Shown piece by piece: positions 8,647 to 17,120 of a DNA stretch of 64,000 nucleotides. This stretch comes from Streptomyces sp. NBC_00193 (GTDB taxonomy: Bacteria > Actinomycetota > Actinomycetes > Streptomycetales > Streptomycetaceae): the NCBI RefSeq assembly GCF_026342735.1, contig NZ_JAPEMM010000001.1, forward strand, positions 3,162,001 through 3,226,000, written 5' to 3'. The notes below the pieces were generated by a model. The model saw nothing but the letters and a program-made list of their open reading frames with translations, had not been told where the DNA came from and ran no database searches. The translations under genes and the position numbers were made by a program. The stretch's first letter is position 1. Every line of letters starts with the position of its first letter.

Positions 8647-9246
8647 ATGCTCGAACCCGGTTCCGTGGTGCCCGTACACCTGCTCACGCCCGTCACGTCC
8701 GCCGACTCCACCGAGGGAGGGGCCGTCCCCGTGCCCGACCCGGAGCGGCTCGTCCATCTGCAGTTCCGGCGCTTCGCCGGCTGCCCCGTCTGCCACCTCC
8801 ACCTGCGGTCCGTCGTCCGGCGCCACGCGGAGATCGAGGCCGCCGGGATCCGCGAGGTCGTGCTCTTCCACTCCTCCGCGGAGGAACTGCGCCCGCACAC
8901 CGCCGACTTCCCCTTCGCCGTGATCGCCGATCCGGCGCAGCGGCTGTACCGGGAGTTCGGCGTCGAGTCCTCCCCGCGCTCCCTGCTGGACCCGCGCGCC
9001 TGGGTCCCGGTGCTGTGGGCGATCGCCCGGTCGGCCGTCGAGGTGGCGCGCGGGCGGGAGCGGCTGCCCGCCCCGCGGCAGCCGGCCGGCCGGCTCGGCC
9101 TGCCCGCCGACCTGCTGATCGGGCCGGACGGGAGGGTGCTGGCCGCCAAGTACGGGGAGCACGTCTACGACCAGTGGTCCGTGGACGAGCTGCTCCGGCT
9201 GGCGGCGGCCCGAAACTCAGTGGGTGCCCGGGGAACGCCTGCGTAG
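8647..9246 (+). CDS. Peroxiredoxin-like (AhpC/TSA_2 type) protein
   Basis: The 199-residue protein has a thioredoxin-fold N-terminus with the redox motif FAGCPVCHLHLR (CxxC, near residue 45), PHTADFPFAVIADP, and a C-terminal LIGPDGRVLAAKYG strand typical of the peroxiredoxin-like AhpC/TSA_2 group. It probably reduces peroxides or acts as a thiol-disulfide protein; it is not a classical AhpC. GGGAGGG six bases before the ATG fixes the start. It is controlled by the doubled TetR operator. Confidence 0.78.
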   Translation: MLEPGSVVPVHLLTPVTSADSTEGGAVPVPDPERLVHLQFRRFAGCPVCHLHLRSVVRRHAEIEAAGIREVVLFHSSAEELRPHTADFPFAVIADPAQRLYREFGVESSPRSLLDPRAWVPVLWAIARSAVEVARGRERLPAPRQPAGRLGLPADLLIGPDGRVLAAKYGEHVYDQWSVDELLRLAAARNSVGARGTPA

Positions 9247-9255
9247 GGTCGCCGC

Positions 9256-9738
9256 ATGAGCAGCGATCAGCAGACTTTCGTACCGCCGGCCGAGGTGTTC
9301 GAGGTGCCCGTCCGCCTCGTCGGGGAGGGCTTCCGGCTGGAGCCCCTCGGTCCCGAGCACAACGAGGGGGACCTCGCCGCCTGGAGCGGGAGCATCGAGC
9401 ACGTGCGCGCGACGCCCGGCTTCCTGGGCGACTGGCCTCCGGAGGAGGGGATGAGCCCCGAAGCCAACCTCGCCGACCTGGTGCGCCACGCAGCGGACTT
9501 CGCCGAGCGGCGTGGATTCACGTACAGCATCCTGGAGGGGGAGCGGGACGGTACGGGCGAGGTCGTCGGATGCCTCTACATCTACCCCGCGAAGGCCGAC
9601 CCGGAGCGCGTGCACGTCACCTCCTGGGTGCGCGCCGACCGGGCCGCGCTCGACAAGACGGTGTACGAGACCGTCATGCGCTGGTTCACCGAGGTCTGGC
9701 CGTTCGACGCGGAGCGCATCGACTACGCGGCGAGGTGA
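9256..9738 (+). CDS. GNAT-like acetyltransferase
   Basis: The 160-residue protein shows a GNAT-like layout: an early RLVGEGFRLEPLGPEHNEGDLAAW segment, a central GEVVGCLYIYPAK strand and a following SWVRADRAALDKTVYETVMRWF acetyl-CoA-side helix, but the classical pyrophosphate loop is poorly conserved. Its substrate is unknown. It starts nine bases after the peroxiredoxin-like gene, so the two probably share a transcript. It ends at a strong terminator. Confidence 0.7.
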   Translation: MSSDQQTFVPPAEVFEVPVRLVGEGFRLEPLGPEHNEGDLAAWSGSIEHVRATPGFLGDWPPEEGMSPEANLADLVRHAADFAERRGFTYSILEGERDGTGEVVGCLYIYPAKADPERVHVTSWVRADRAALDKTVYETVMRWFTEVWPFDAERIDYAAR

Positions 9739-9759
9739 GCACGGCCGGGTGAGCAACGC

Positions 9760-9802
9760 CGAAGGGGCCCGGCCCACGCGGTGCGTGGACCGGGCCCCTT
9801 CG
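9760..9802. terminator. Strong bidirectional terminator
   Basis: The arm CGAAGGGGCCCGG-CCCACGC pairs with GCGTGG-ACCGGGCCCCTTCG around a 3-base loop, with about 20 paired positions and one mismatch. It lies between the convergent ends of the acetyltransferase and surface protein genes. Confidence 0.85.
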
Positions 9803-9820
9803 GGTCGTCGTACGGGGTGA

Positions 9821-11095
9821 CTAGCCGCGGACGGTGCGCCGACGGCGGGCGAACCAGGCGGCCGCGCCGCCGAGGCCGATGAGGACGGCGGCCAGGCCGG
9901 AGTACAGGGCGGTGTTGGAGTCCGAGCCGGTGTGCGCGAGGGAACCGGTCGGCTTGGGGGTGTTCCCCGTGGCCGGGGTCGTGGTGGCCGCCGGAGCGGT
10001 GGTCACCGGAGCGGTGGTCGCGGAACCGGTCGGGGCCGGGGTGGTGGGCGCGGGGGAGGTCGGGGCCGGGGAGGTGGGCGCGGGGGAGGTGGGCGTGGTC
10101 GTCTTCGGGGCGAGCTGGAACTTGGTGTCGGCGCCTGCGAACGCGTAGGTGTTGCCCTCGGCCAGGCCGATCGTCGCCTGGAGGGTGACCTCGGTGGCCT
10201 TCTTGAAGTCCGTGTGCGGGCCGAAGGAGAACCGCAGGTGCTGGGCGTGCTCGCCGGAGGCGGCGTTGAGGCCCTTCGGGATCGTCGGCAGCATGAAGTT
10301 GTAGGGGTCGGTGGTGCCGTAGCCGATCCACTTGCCGTCGACCAGGACCTCCACCTGGAGGTTGGGGTGCTCGACGTTCGAGCCGAAGCCCAGGTTCAGG
10401 TTGACCGCGAGCGCCTCGGCGAACTCACCGTCTCCGGTGAGCTTGTAGGTCAGGTCCATCTCGCGGCACTGGTTCGCCGGGACGCCCTTGCAGTCTCCGG
10501 CGTTCTTGAAGGAGCTCTCCAGCTTGCCGGTCTTGACCGACGGGTCCGTCTTGAAGGTCAGGGAGCCCTCGCCGCCCTCGCCGACCTCGCCCATGAAGCT
10601 CGCGGCGCGGAGCTTGAAGTCGCCGTTGGTGGTCGGGTAGCTCTTGCCGAGGCCGATGGTGACCTTCCAGGTCAGCTTCCCGTTGGCCGGGATCTCGAAG
10701 CCGGCGGAGGAGTTCTTGCCCGCCGGGTAGAACAGGCCCTGCCACTCGCCGTCCTGCTGCCCGATCGCGTAGTCGGTCGCCGGGGCGGTCAGCCCCTCGA
10801 CCTTGTAGACCACGTCGCTCTGCTGGAGCGGGCTGGCGCCGGTCGGGTCCAGCAGCATCCAGGGGTGGTAGGAGGAGACCTTGTCCGTGGTGTTGGCGAC
10901 CGTCAGCTCGAAGGTCTCCGTCGCACCGCCGCGGGTCAGCGGGCCGCTCGGCACCGGGGCGCTCATCGTCGTCTTCAGCGCCCCGGGGTTGCTCTCGTCG
11001 GCGGAGGCCGTCATCGGCATCAGGACCGTACCGGCGATGGCGGCGGCGACGACGGAGGCGGAGGCGGTGCGGAGGGCGGCGGTGCGAGCGGACAT
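9821..11095 (-). CDS. LAXTG-anchored secreted surface protein
   Basis: The 424-residue protein has a Sec signal peptide (about 1-32, cleavage near ASA-DE), a long beta-rich ectodomain, a Pro/Thr-rich stalk with TSPAP repeats, and a C-terminal sorting signal. The signal consists of LAHTG, a hydrophobic segment (LYSGLAAVLIGLGGAAAWF) and RRRR. LAXTG is the motif recognised by class E sortases in Streptomyces, so the protein is probably cell-wall linked. Cysteines in NAGDCKGVPANQCREMD may form a disulfide. The ATG at 11095 follows GGGGGAT; an upstream in-frame ATG (11119) lacks a ribosome-binding site. The upstream gap to 11400 shows no clear element. Confidence 0.85.
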   Translation of the reverse strand: MSARTAALRTASASVVAAAIAGTVLMPMTASADESNPGALKTTMSAPVPSGPLTRGGATETFELTVANTTDKVSSYHPWMLLDPTGASPLQQSDVVYKVEGLTAPATDYAIGQQDGEWQGLFYPAGKNSSAGFEIPANGKLTWKVTIGLGKSYPTTNGDFKLRAASFMGEVGEGGEGSLTFKTDPSVKTGKLESSFKNAGDCKGVPANQCREMDLTYKLTGDGEFAEALAVNLNLGFGSNVEHPNLQVEVLVDGKWIGYGTTDPYNFMLPTIPKGLNAASGEHAQHLRFSFGPHTDFKKATEVTLQATIGLAEGNTYAFAGADTKFQLAPKTTTPTSPAPTSPAPTSPAPTTPAPTGSATTAPVTTAPAATTTPATGNTPKPTGSLAHTGSDSNTALYSGLAAVLIGLGGAAAWFARRRRTVRG

Positions 11096-11400
11096 GGTGG
11101 ATCCCCCAGGAATCTTCAAGATCAGACGGCAGTGGCGGCCGAGAGGCCGAGAGGCGGAGCAGAGGTTGAGCGGCCCAGCGAGGTGGCCGGCGGTCGAACG
11201 CCGGTCCGTTGGTGCTTGGTTCTCGCCGGCGGTCCGGTTTCTTTCCTCCCGGTCGCTGCTGCGATGAACTGATCTTCACACAGACCGCATCCCCAATCAG
11301 TCGCCGGAATGTCACCGCCGTGCAACAGCGAAAAACGCCTCTCTCAGCCGCCTGACCTGGGGAGATAGCGGAATGGTCGTGACCTGTTTCGAGCCCTCTG

Positions 11401-12006
11401 CTACGCGCCCAAGTGCGCCAGCGGCCCGGCCTGATAGGGGGTCTCCACCGGGAGCAGGGCCCGCGCCGCCTCGGGCGCGCCGGAGCGCAGCAGGCCGTGG
11501 ACCTCCCGGGCCAGCGGGGTCACATCGCGGATGGAGACCGTCCACTCGTCGGCGTAGGCACGCGACGCCGTTCCGGACAGGCCCAGTTGGAGCGAGCGGT
11601 ACGGGAGCGGGTTCAGGTGCAGATCGCGTTCCGGGTCCCACTGCACCCGGGCTGGGGCGGTGCGCAGCACCGACGTCCAGGCGGCGCGGTCGGCGTGCAC
11701 GCCGGGGACGTAGTGCGACAGGCAGGCGCCGCTCAGTGCCCGGTCGAAGCCGGCGCGGGTGATCTCGACGGCCAGGACCGTCTCCTGGTCGGCCTTGGTG
11801 GCCCAGCCGCAGCGGTACATCATCCACAGGAACGAGGGCTTGACCCAGGTCATCCGCTCCCGCTTCCAGGCGGGCGGGAAACGGCCCTCACGGGCGGCCG
11901 GCACGCCGATCCGGGGGTGGTACGCCTGGTAGACGGTGATGGTGTCGGCGGTGTGCGAGGCGCGGATCTGATGGCGGGGGACCTGGTCGGCGGTTGCTTC
12001 GGGCAT
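11401..12006 (-). CDS. DUF4291 domain protein
   Basis: The 201-residue protein matches the DUF4291 pattern well: HQIRASHTADTITVYQAY near the N-terminus, then RMTWVKPSFLWMMYRCGWATK and ETVLAVEITRAGFDRAL, and RSLQLGLSG with YADEW later. No enzymatic role is established as far as I know. It stands alone on the minus strand, downstream of the helicase-associated gene, with three small tandem hairpins in between. Confidence 0.85.
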   Translation of the reverse strand: MPEATADQVPRHQIRASHTADTITVYQAYHPRIGVPAAREGRFPPAWKRERMTWVKPSFLWMMYRCGWATKADQETVLAVEITRAGFDRALSGACLSHYVPGVHADRAAWTSVLRTAPARVQWDPERDLHLNPLPYRSLQLGLSGTASRAYADEWTVSIRDVTPLAREVHGLLRSGAPEAARALLPVETPYQAGPLAHLGA

Positions 12007-12068
12007 GACCCCAGGGTGCGGGGCCGCGAGCCGTCCGGGCCAGGGGATTTCCCTGGCCTTCCGAACGG

Positions 12069-12120
12069 CCCCGGTCCTCAGACCGCCCCGGTCCTCAGAC
12101 CGGCCCGGTCCTCAGACCGG
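12069..12120. repeat. Three tandem 17-bp units, each a small hairpin
   Basis: CCCCGGTCCTCAGACCG occurs three times in tandem with minor changes. Each unit contains CGGTC-CTCA-GACCG, a 5-bp stem with the same loop. They sit just after the stop codon of the helicase-associated gene and before DUF4291. Confidence 0.7.
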
Positions 12121-12134
12121 CCCCGGCCCCCCGG

Positions 12135-14582
12135 TCAGATCTGGTCCTCCGCCAGTTCCGCGACGCCCGTGATCCGGTGCAGCGCGAACGTCCGTACCTC
12201 GTCCGCCGTGTGGTCGTAGCCGGTGACGAAGCCGCCCTCCACCCGTACCGGGGCGATGACCCGCTGGCTGGCCGCCCCGTCGGCGTTGACGTAGCCGATC
12301 CACACCGCCGACCCGGTGAGCGCGGCCGCCTGCACCGTCGCCAGGGTCTCCGCCGCGCTCGTGCGCGGGAGTTCGCCCGGGGTGCCGGAGCCGCCCGCCC
12401 CGGACCCGGCCGGCCCGGCCGGCTCCTTGCGGACCGCCGTCGCCGCCAGGTCGCCCGCGCGGATCGCCCGTACGGCCGCCCCCAGCAGCGTCGCGTCCGG
12501 TACCGGCGGCCCGTCCGGGACCGGTACGGGCAGGGCGCGGGCCGGGGTGCGGTGGGCATCGGCGCGGGACACCAGGACGTCCCCCGTACGGGATTCCGCG
12601 GCCGGGGCGTAGCCCATGGCCCGCAACCCGTCGAGCAGCGAGGTCGGTTCGGCCTGCGCGGCCAGTACGGTCGGCGCGAGGCGGCGCAGCCCGAGGCCCG
12701 CGGACCGCTTGTCGGCGAGGATCTCGTTCAGCATGCCGTCGTCGTCGCAGCGCACGTACGAGGAGGCCGCGCCGACCCGGAGGTGCCCGTGCCGCCGGGC
12801 CACGTCGTCGATGAGGTACGACAGCGGCTGCGGCACTGGGGTCCGGCTGTGCTCGGTGAGGAAGGACTGCAGGTCGACGGCGGTGTGGCCGGCGTCCAGG
12901 GCGCGGCGTACCGACCCGGGCGTGAAGCGGTACACGGTGGCCCCGCCCTTGGACTCCACCTCCGCCAGCACGGCCAGCACCTCGGCGAGCGCCCGCCGCA
13001 GCGGCCCGGGGGCCACCGCCGTCAGGTCGGCCTGGAGCAGTACGTGGTCCACGGGCTCGGGGAGCAGCGGCGCGAGCAGCGGCGCCGGGTCGCGCCCCTC
13101 CAGCAGGGCCCGGCCGGGTGCGGCGAGCGCGCCCCGGCCGGTGACGCCGAGGACCTCCGCCTCGGTCAGGGTCCAGCGTGCGAGGCGGCTGCGCAGTTCG
13201 CTCGTACCGCGCACCGGCCGCTCCCACTCCAGGCGGGCGAGGAGCACGGCCGGGTCGGGGGAGCCGCCCTCGGGGAGGTCGGCGAGCAGGCCGAGGATGC
13301 GGCGGCGGACCTCGGGGGCGGCGGAGCGGTCCAGTTCCGCGCCGAGCGCCGACAGGGTGCGGCCCTTCGCGTCCTGTTCGCCGACCAGGCCCGGGGTGCG
13401 GGTGGCGGTCAGCCAGGCCGCCGCCAGCACCGACCAGCGCTCGGCGGGCGGGAGTTCGAGCCAGACGTCGAAGGCGGGGGTCGGGGCGTACCGTTCGTCG
13501 GCCTCGCCGTCGCTGGCCAGCAGGCCGGCCGCGTAGGACAGCTCGATCCAGAACGCCGCCGACGGCTCGTCGGTGTCCAGGGAGGCGGCCGCCCGCTTCA
13601 GGTCGCGCACGGAGAGCCCGCCCGCCCGGAGCACGGGCGGACCGGCGTGCTCCCAGGACTTCACCAGCTCCTCGACCGTCGACAGCGCCGCCAGTGCCTG
13701 GCCGGCCGCGTTCGCGTCCACAAGCTGTGGACGGTGCTCGCGGTGCGCGGCGACGGCCGGGGGCAGCGGCTCCGTCACCCGGTGCGCGAGCCCGCCGCGC
13801 AGGTACAGGGCCACCTCGCGCGGCAGCAGCACCGTGCGCGCCGTGGCCGGGAGCAGCAGGCCGCGGTCGCGCAGCCAGCGCACCGGAGGCGTCGGATGGG
13901 GCGTCACTTCCCCGTACGGCGGACCCCACACGAGCCGGCCCAGCACCTGGTGGGCCTCCGCCGGAGCCTCGTCGAGCAGCGCCGACATCCGTTCCGGGTC
14001 GGTGAACAGGGCCGTCAGCGCGGTCACCGCCGACACCGGGTCGTGCGTCGCGGGCAGCCCGACGGCCGCCACGATCTCCTGGATCCGGGTCGGCGACATG
14101 CCGGCGGTGGCCTCGGCGACGGTGGGGCCGAGGCCCGTGGGGGAGGGGCGGGTGGCGGAGGGGGCGAGCAGTTCGCGGGCGGTGCGCACCAGGCGCAGCC
14201 GTTCGTCGTCGCCCCATACGAGGGCCTGCTCGCGCAGGGTGGCCAGGGCCCGGGGGAGTTCGGCGCGGGCGCCGTTGTCGGCGCCGGAGGTGGTGCCGGT
14301 GTCACCGCTGAGCAGGGACTCCAGTACCGCGTACGGGCAGGGCTCCGGGCCCACCGCGAGGGCCTCGGCGGCCTGCAGCGCGAACCGGTCCAGGCGGTCC
14401 AGCGCGCGCACCACCGAAGCCCGCGTACCGGCGCGCGTGGCGAGCTGCGTCACGTCTGCGGGCACCGGGCTCAGCAGGTCCGGCCGGGCGCGCAGCAGGG
14501 CGCCGAGCCCGTCGTCGTCGCGGGCGCGCAGCGCTTCGGCGAGGGAGCGCGGAGCGCTTCCCGAGGTGCTCGGGTCAGGCAC
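12135..14582 (-). CDS. Helicase-associated (XPB/Ssl2-like) protein with WYL-like C-terminus
   Basis: The 815-residue protein belongs to the Helicase_C_3 group that often accompanies XPB in actinobacteria (I equate it with Rv0862c of M. tuberculosis). The N-terminus begins SLAEALRARDDDGLGALLRARPDLL with winged-helix-like segments. The middle carries the conserved-type block ADLTAVAPGPLRRALAEVL, and the last 90 residues resemble a WYL domain (VWIGYVNADGAASQRVIAPV to HRITGVAEL). I see no Walker A motif. The start is GTG 14582, with AGGAGG eight bases upstream. It probably assists XPB or acts in DNA repair, but the function is unproven. Confidence 0.8.
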   Translation of the reverse strand: MPDPSTSGSAPRSLAEALRARDDDGLGALLRARPDLLSPVPADVTQLATRAGTRASVVRALDRLDRFALQAAEALAVGPEPCPYAVLESLLSGDTGTTSGADNGARAELPRALATLREQALVWGDDERLRLVRTARELLAPSATRPSPTGLGPTVAEATAGMSPTRIQEIVAAVGLPATHDPVSAVTALTALFTDPERMSALLDEAPAEAHQVLGRLVWGPPYGEVTPHPTPPVRWLRDRGLLLPATARTVLLPREVALYLRGGLAHRVTEPLPPAVAAHREHRPQLVDANAAGQALAALSTVEELVKSWEHAGPPVLRAGGLSVRDLKRAAASLDTDEPSAAFWIELSYAAGLLASDGEADERYAPTPAFDVWLELPPAERWSVLAAAWLTATRTPGLVGEQDAKGRTLSALGAELDRSAAPEVRRRILGLLADLPEGGSPDPAVLLARLEWERPVRGTSELRSRLARWTLTEAEVLGVTGRGALAAPGRALLEGRDPAPLLAPLLPEPVDHVLLQADLTAVAPGPLRRALAEVLAVLAEVESKGGATVYRFTPGSVRRALDAGHTAVDLQSFLTEHSRTPVPQPLSYLIDDVARRHGHLRVGAASSYVRCDDDGMLNEILADKRSAGLGLRRLAPTVLAAQAEPTSLLDGLRAMGYAPAAESRTGDVLVSRADAHRTPARALPVPVPDGPPVPDATLLGAAVRAIRAGDLAATAVRKEPAGPAGSGAGGSGTPGELPRTSAAETLATVQAAALTGSAVWIGYVNADGAASQRVIAPVRVEGGFVTGYDHTADEVRTFALHRITGVAELAEDQI

Positions 14583-14716
14583 GGTCGTCGCCTCCTGGTC
14601 GCGTCGGCCGGTCAGTCGGCCGGTCCCCATCCGGTCAACGGTATCCGCTGCGCCCCCGGCCGCTCCACGGGCGCACGCGCTACCTTCGCTGGAGGTGGCA
14701 CGGGAGGAGCCGGGGC

Positions 14717-15682
14717 GTGGGGATCGAGAGCGACCATCTGGTCTACGAATATCTGAGCCGGGTCGGGGACTTGGCGCAGCGCAGGCACCTGTCGTCGGGG
14801 GACCGGATGCGGCTGGTGGCGGGGTTGCGGGACGAGATCGACCGGCGGCGGGCCAAGTACGAACCGGAGACGCCGGCGGCGGTTCGGCGCATCCTGCAGC
14901 GGATCGGCACGCCGGAGGAGGTCCTGGACACGCTGTCGACTACGGGCGCGGCGGAGGGCGCCTCCTCGTCCTCCTTCGCCCCCTCTGCTGCTTCTGCTCC
15001 CGCTGCGCCCTCGGTGCCGGTGCAGCGGGGGGCTGCGCCGCCGCATCTCGCGGGGCTCGACGAACTGGGTCCGGGTGAGCGGCTGGAGCCCGACTGGTGG
15101 ACGGTCGGGCCGTCCTCGGCGGTGGAGGGCTTCGCGGGCGGGATCGAGATCCCGGAGCTGCTGAAGGCGCCGCGCGGGTTGTCCGGCTCGGACTCGGAAT
15201 CGGAGGCGGACCCGGACCCGGACCCGGATCCGGCCCCGGCCCCGGCCCCGGTGGACGGGCGGCCCACGCTCATGGGGTACCTGCGCGAGCGGCGGCGCCG
15301 GGCGAAGGCTGCGGCGGCGGAGGCTGCCACCGTCGAGGCTGCACCGCGGCCGAAGCCGTACGCGTTCCTGCTGCTCGCGGGGGTGGCCCTGCTGGCGGGG
15401 GCCGTGTCCGGCTACTGGCTGCTGCTCGCGGCGGGGTGGCTGCTCGCGTATGCCTCGCGGGTGCTGGGGCCTGCGGAGCGGAAGTGGGTGGTGTTCGGGC
15501 TGCCGGGGGTCGTCTTCGCGGGGGCGGTGGTGTGGCTGTGGGGTCGCCTGAACGGCCGCTGGGGCTCACCGCTGGCGGACGAGGCCCTGAGCGGGACCTT
15601 CCGGGACCTGCTGCCCTGGCTGGTGCGGGCTGCGGCGATGGCCTCGGCGCTGTATCTCCTCTGGCGTTCCCGCCGCCGCTGA
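14717..15682 (+). CDS. Integral membrane protein with HAAS-like N-terminal domain
   Basis: The 321-residue protein has an N-terminal helical region (about 8-75) ending PAAVRRILQRIGTPEEVLDTL, which resembles HAAS domains of actinobacterial membrane proteins. An acidic/proline linker with DPDPDPDPAPAPAP (hexanucleotide repeats near 15209-15255) follows, then about four transmembrane segments from residue 215 on. The GTG start is preceded by GGGAGGAG at good spacing. It is divergent from the helicase-associated gene. Function unknown; HAAS proteins often take part in sensor or repressor-partner pairs, but no partner is adjacent. Confidence 0.7.
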   Translation: MGIESDHLVYEYLSRVGDLAQRRHLSSGDRMRLVAGLRDEIDRRRAKYEPETPAAVRRILQRIGTPEEVLDTLSTTGAAEGASSSSFAPSAASAPAAPSVPVQRGAAPPHLAGLDELGPGERLEPDWWTVGPSSAVEGFAGGIEIPELLKAPRGLSGSDSESEADPDPDPDPAPAPAPVDGRPTLMGYLRERRRRAKAAAAEAATVEAAPRPKPYAFLLLAGVALLAGAVSGYWLLLAAGWLLAYASRVLGPAERKWVVFGLPGVVFAGAVVWLWGRLNGRWGSPLADEALSGTFRDLLPWLVRAAAMASALYLLWRSRRR

Positions 15683-15689
15683 GTTCCTG

Positions 15690-16235
15690 TGGTGCGGCGC
15701 CGTTGCCGGGGACCAGTCCCCGGACCCCTGCGCCTCAATCGCCGGCGGGGCTGGGGTGTGGTGGGGTCTGGGTGCTGCGGGGGTGGGTCGGTGCCGGGGC
15801 GGGGGTGGGGTGTCGGCCTGGACTGCATGATTTAGGCGCCCTGTGCCGAGCTGCGACAGGGTGAAGCCTGTTCTCGCGCCACAAATCACGCTTTACGTCC
15901 CGGCCAACACCCCACCCCGTCCCCGTCCCCGACCCGCGCCGCAACCCTCCGACCCCGGCCGGGCGACGATCCGGCCCCGCCGAGTGGCGAGCTCTTCAGC
16001 CGTCCGGGCGCAGCAATTCCAGCCGTCCGGCGTTTGAGGACCGGGGTCTGGGGCGGAGCCCCAGGGGGTTCGGGCGCAGCCCGGGACCCCTCTCCAGCCC
16101 GTCCGGCGCTTGAGGACCGGGTCCGGGCCGAGCCCGGGGGCATCGCTCAGCCTCGCCGGCGTTTGAGGCGCGGGTCCGGGCAGCGCCCGGGGAACGGTGG
16201 AAGGGCGGGTAGGGGACTTTGCCACGCAGGGCCCG
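15690..16235. repeat. Compound intergenic repeat block, copy B
   Basis: The 643 bases between the membrane protein gene and the ABC ATPase gene hold no gene. They repeat copy A (250-835) module by module: the hairpin module (15695-15755), the 145-bp inverted-repeat module (15788-15932), units with CCGTCCGGCGTTTGAGGACC (about 16021-16090) and GGCGTTTGAGGCG (about 16158), and the end unit GGAACGGTGGAAGGGCGGGT (16191-16210). The first 230 bases are nearly identical to copy A. After about 16240 the sequence is unique. Confidence 0.85.
15788..15932. repeat. 145-bp module with terminal inverted repeats, copy 2
   Basis: This is the second copy of the module at 351-495. The arms GGGGTGGGGTGTCGGCC and GGCCAACACCCCACCCC flank an interior that keeps TGGACTGCATGATTTAGGCG and CACAAATCACGCTTTACGTC exactly. 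Between these blocks it differs at several places (for example GACAGGGTGAAGCCTG), several of them C/T changes. Confidence 0.75.
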
Positions 16236-16325
16236 GCCAGCCGCACCCGCCCACCGGACGGCGGTGGCGGCAGTGCCGCCGGGCCACCGCCGGTCGGAGG
16301 CCGGTGCAGCGGTGCGAGGGGTGCG

Positions 16326-17120
16326 TTAGGAAGGTGCGGCCCACGGGGACGTCGGGACGATCAGGGGGGAGCCCGTTATCGGGTCGGGGATGACGATCGA
16401 GTCGAGGCCGAAGACCTCGCGGACCAGGTCGGCCGTGACGATCGAAGAGGGTGGGCCCTCCGCCACCACCCGGCCCGATTTCATCGCCACCAGGTGGTCC
16501 GCGTACCGCGCGGCCTGGTTGAGGTCGTGGAGGACGGCGACGACCGTGCGGCCGCGTTCGTGGTTCAGGCGGCGGACCAGGTCCAGCACCTCCACCTGGT
16601 GGGCGATGTCCAGGAAGGTCGTCGGCTCGTCCAGGAGCAGGATGTCCGTGTCCTGGGCGAGGGCCATCGCGATCCAGACCCGCTGCCGCTGTCCGCCCGA
16701 CAGCGCGTCCACGGGACGGTCCGCCAGGTCCGACACCGACGTCCGGGCCATCGCGTCGACGACGGCCCGCTCGTCCGCCTCCGACCACTGCTGCCACCAG
16801 TGCTGGTGCGGCTGTCGACCCCGCGCGACCAGGTCCGCGACGGTGATCGCCTCCGGGGCCGAGGGGGATTGCGGGAGCAGGCCGACGGCCTGGGCGATCC
16901 GCCGGGTGGGGAGGGAGGAGAGGGCTTCGCCGTCCAGGACGACCGAGCCCGAGCGGGGGCGGAGCAGTCGGCCGAGGGCCCGTAGCGTCGTGGACTTGCC
17001 GCAGGCGTTCGGGCCGACGATCACCGTCACCTTGCCGTCCGGGACGGACAGGTCCAGGGCGTCCACGACCACCCGGTCCTCGTAGGCGAGGGTCAGGCCC
17101 CGTGCGGACAGTCGGCTCAC
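16326..17120 (-). CDS. Iron-siderophore ABC transporter ATPase
   Basis: The 264-residue ATPase has Walker [11 protein letters not shown]-loop LLPQSPSAP, signature [15 protein letters not shown], Walker [10 protein letters not shown]-loop and the H-loop [13 protein letters not shown], the FecE/FepC pattern for ferric siderophore, haem or cobalamin import. Its GTG start overlaps the stop of the permease gene by four bases (GTGA), so translation is probably coupled. It is the last gene of the permease-permease-ATPase operon. Confidence 0.9.
   Translation of the reverse strand: MSRLSARGLTLAYEDRVVVDALDLSVPDGKVTVIVGPNACGKSTTLRALGRLLRPRSGSVVLDGEALSSLPTRRIAQAVGLLPQSPSAPEAITVADLVARGRQPHQHWWQQWSEADERAVVDAMARTSVSDLADRPVDALSGGQRQRVWIAMALAQDTDILLLDEPTTFLDIAHQVEVLDLVRRLNHERGRTVVAVLHDLNQAARYADHLVAMKSGRVVAEGPPSSIVTADLVREVFGLDSIVIPDPITGSPLIVPTSPWAAPS

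Noticed and set aside
9821..11095. LAXTG protein as substrate of the class F sortase at 49878
   Set aside because: LAXTG is the class E motif and the genes are 40 kb apart; nothing links them.
5273..12006. Genomic island or prophage between XPB and its partner gene
   Set aside because: There is no integrase, tRNA, attachment repeat or base-composition shift visible. I treat it as accessory genes added piecemeal.
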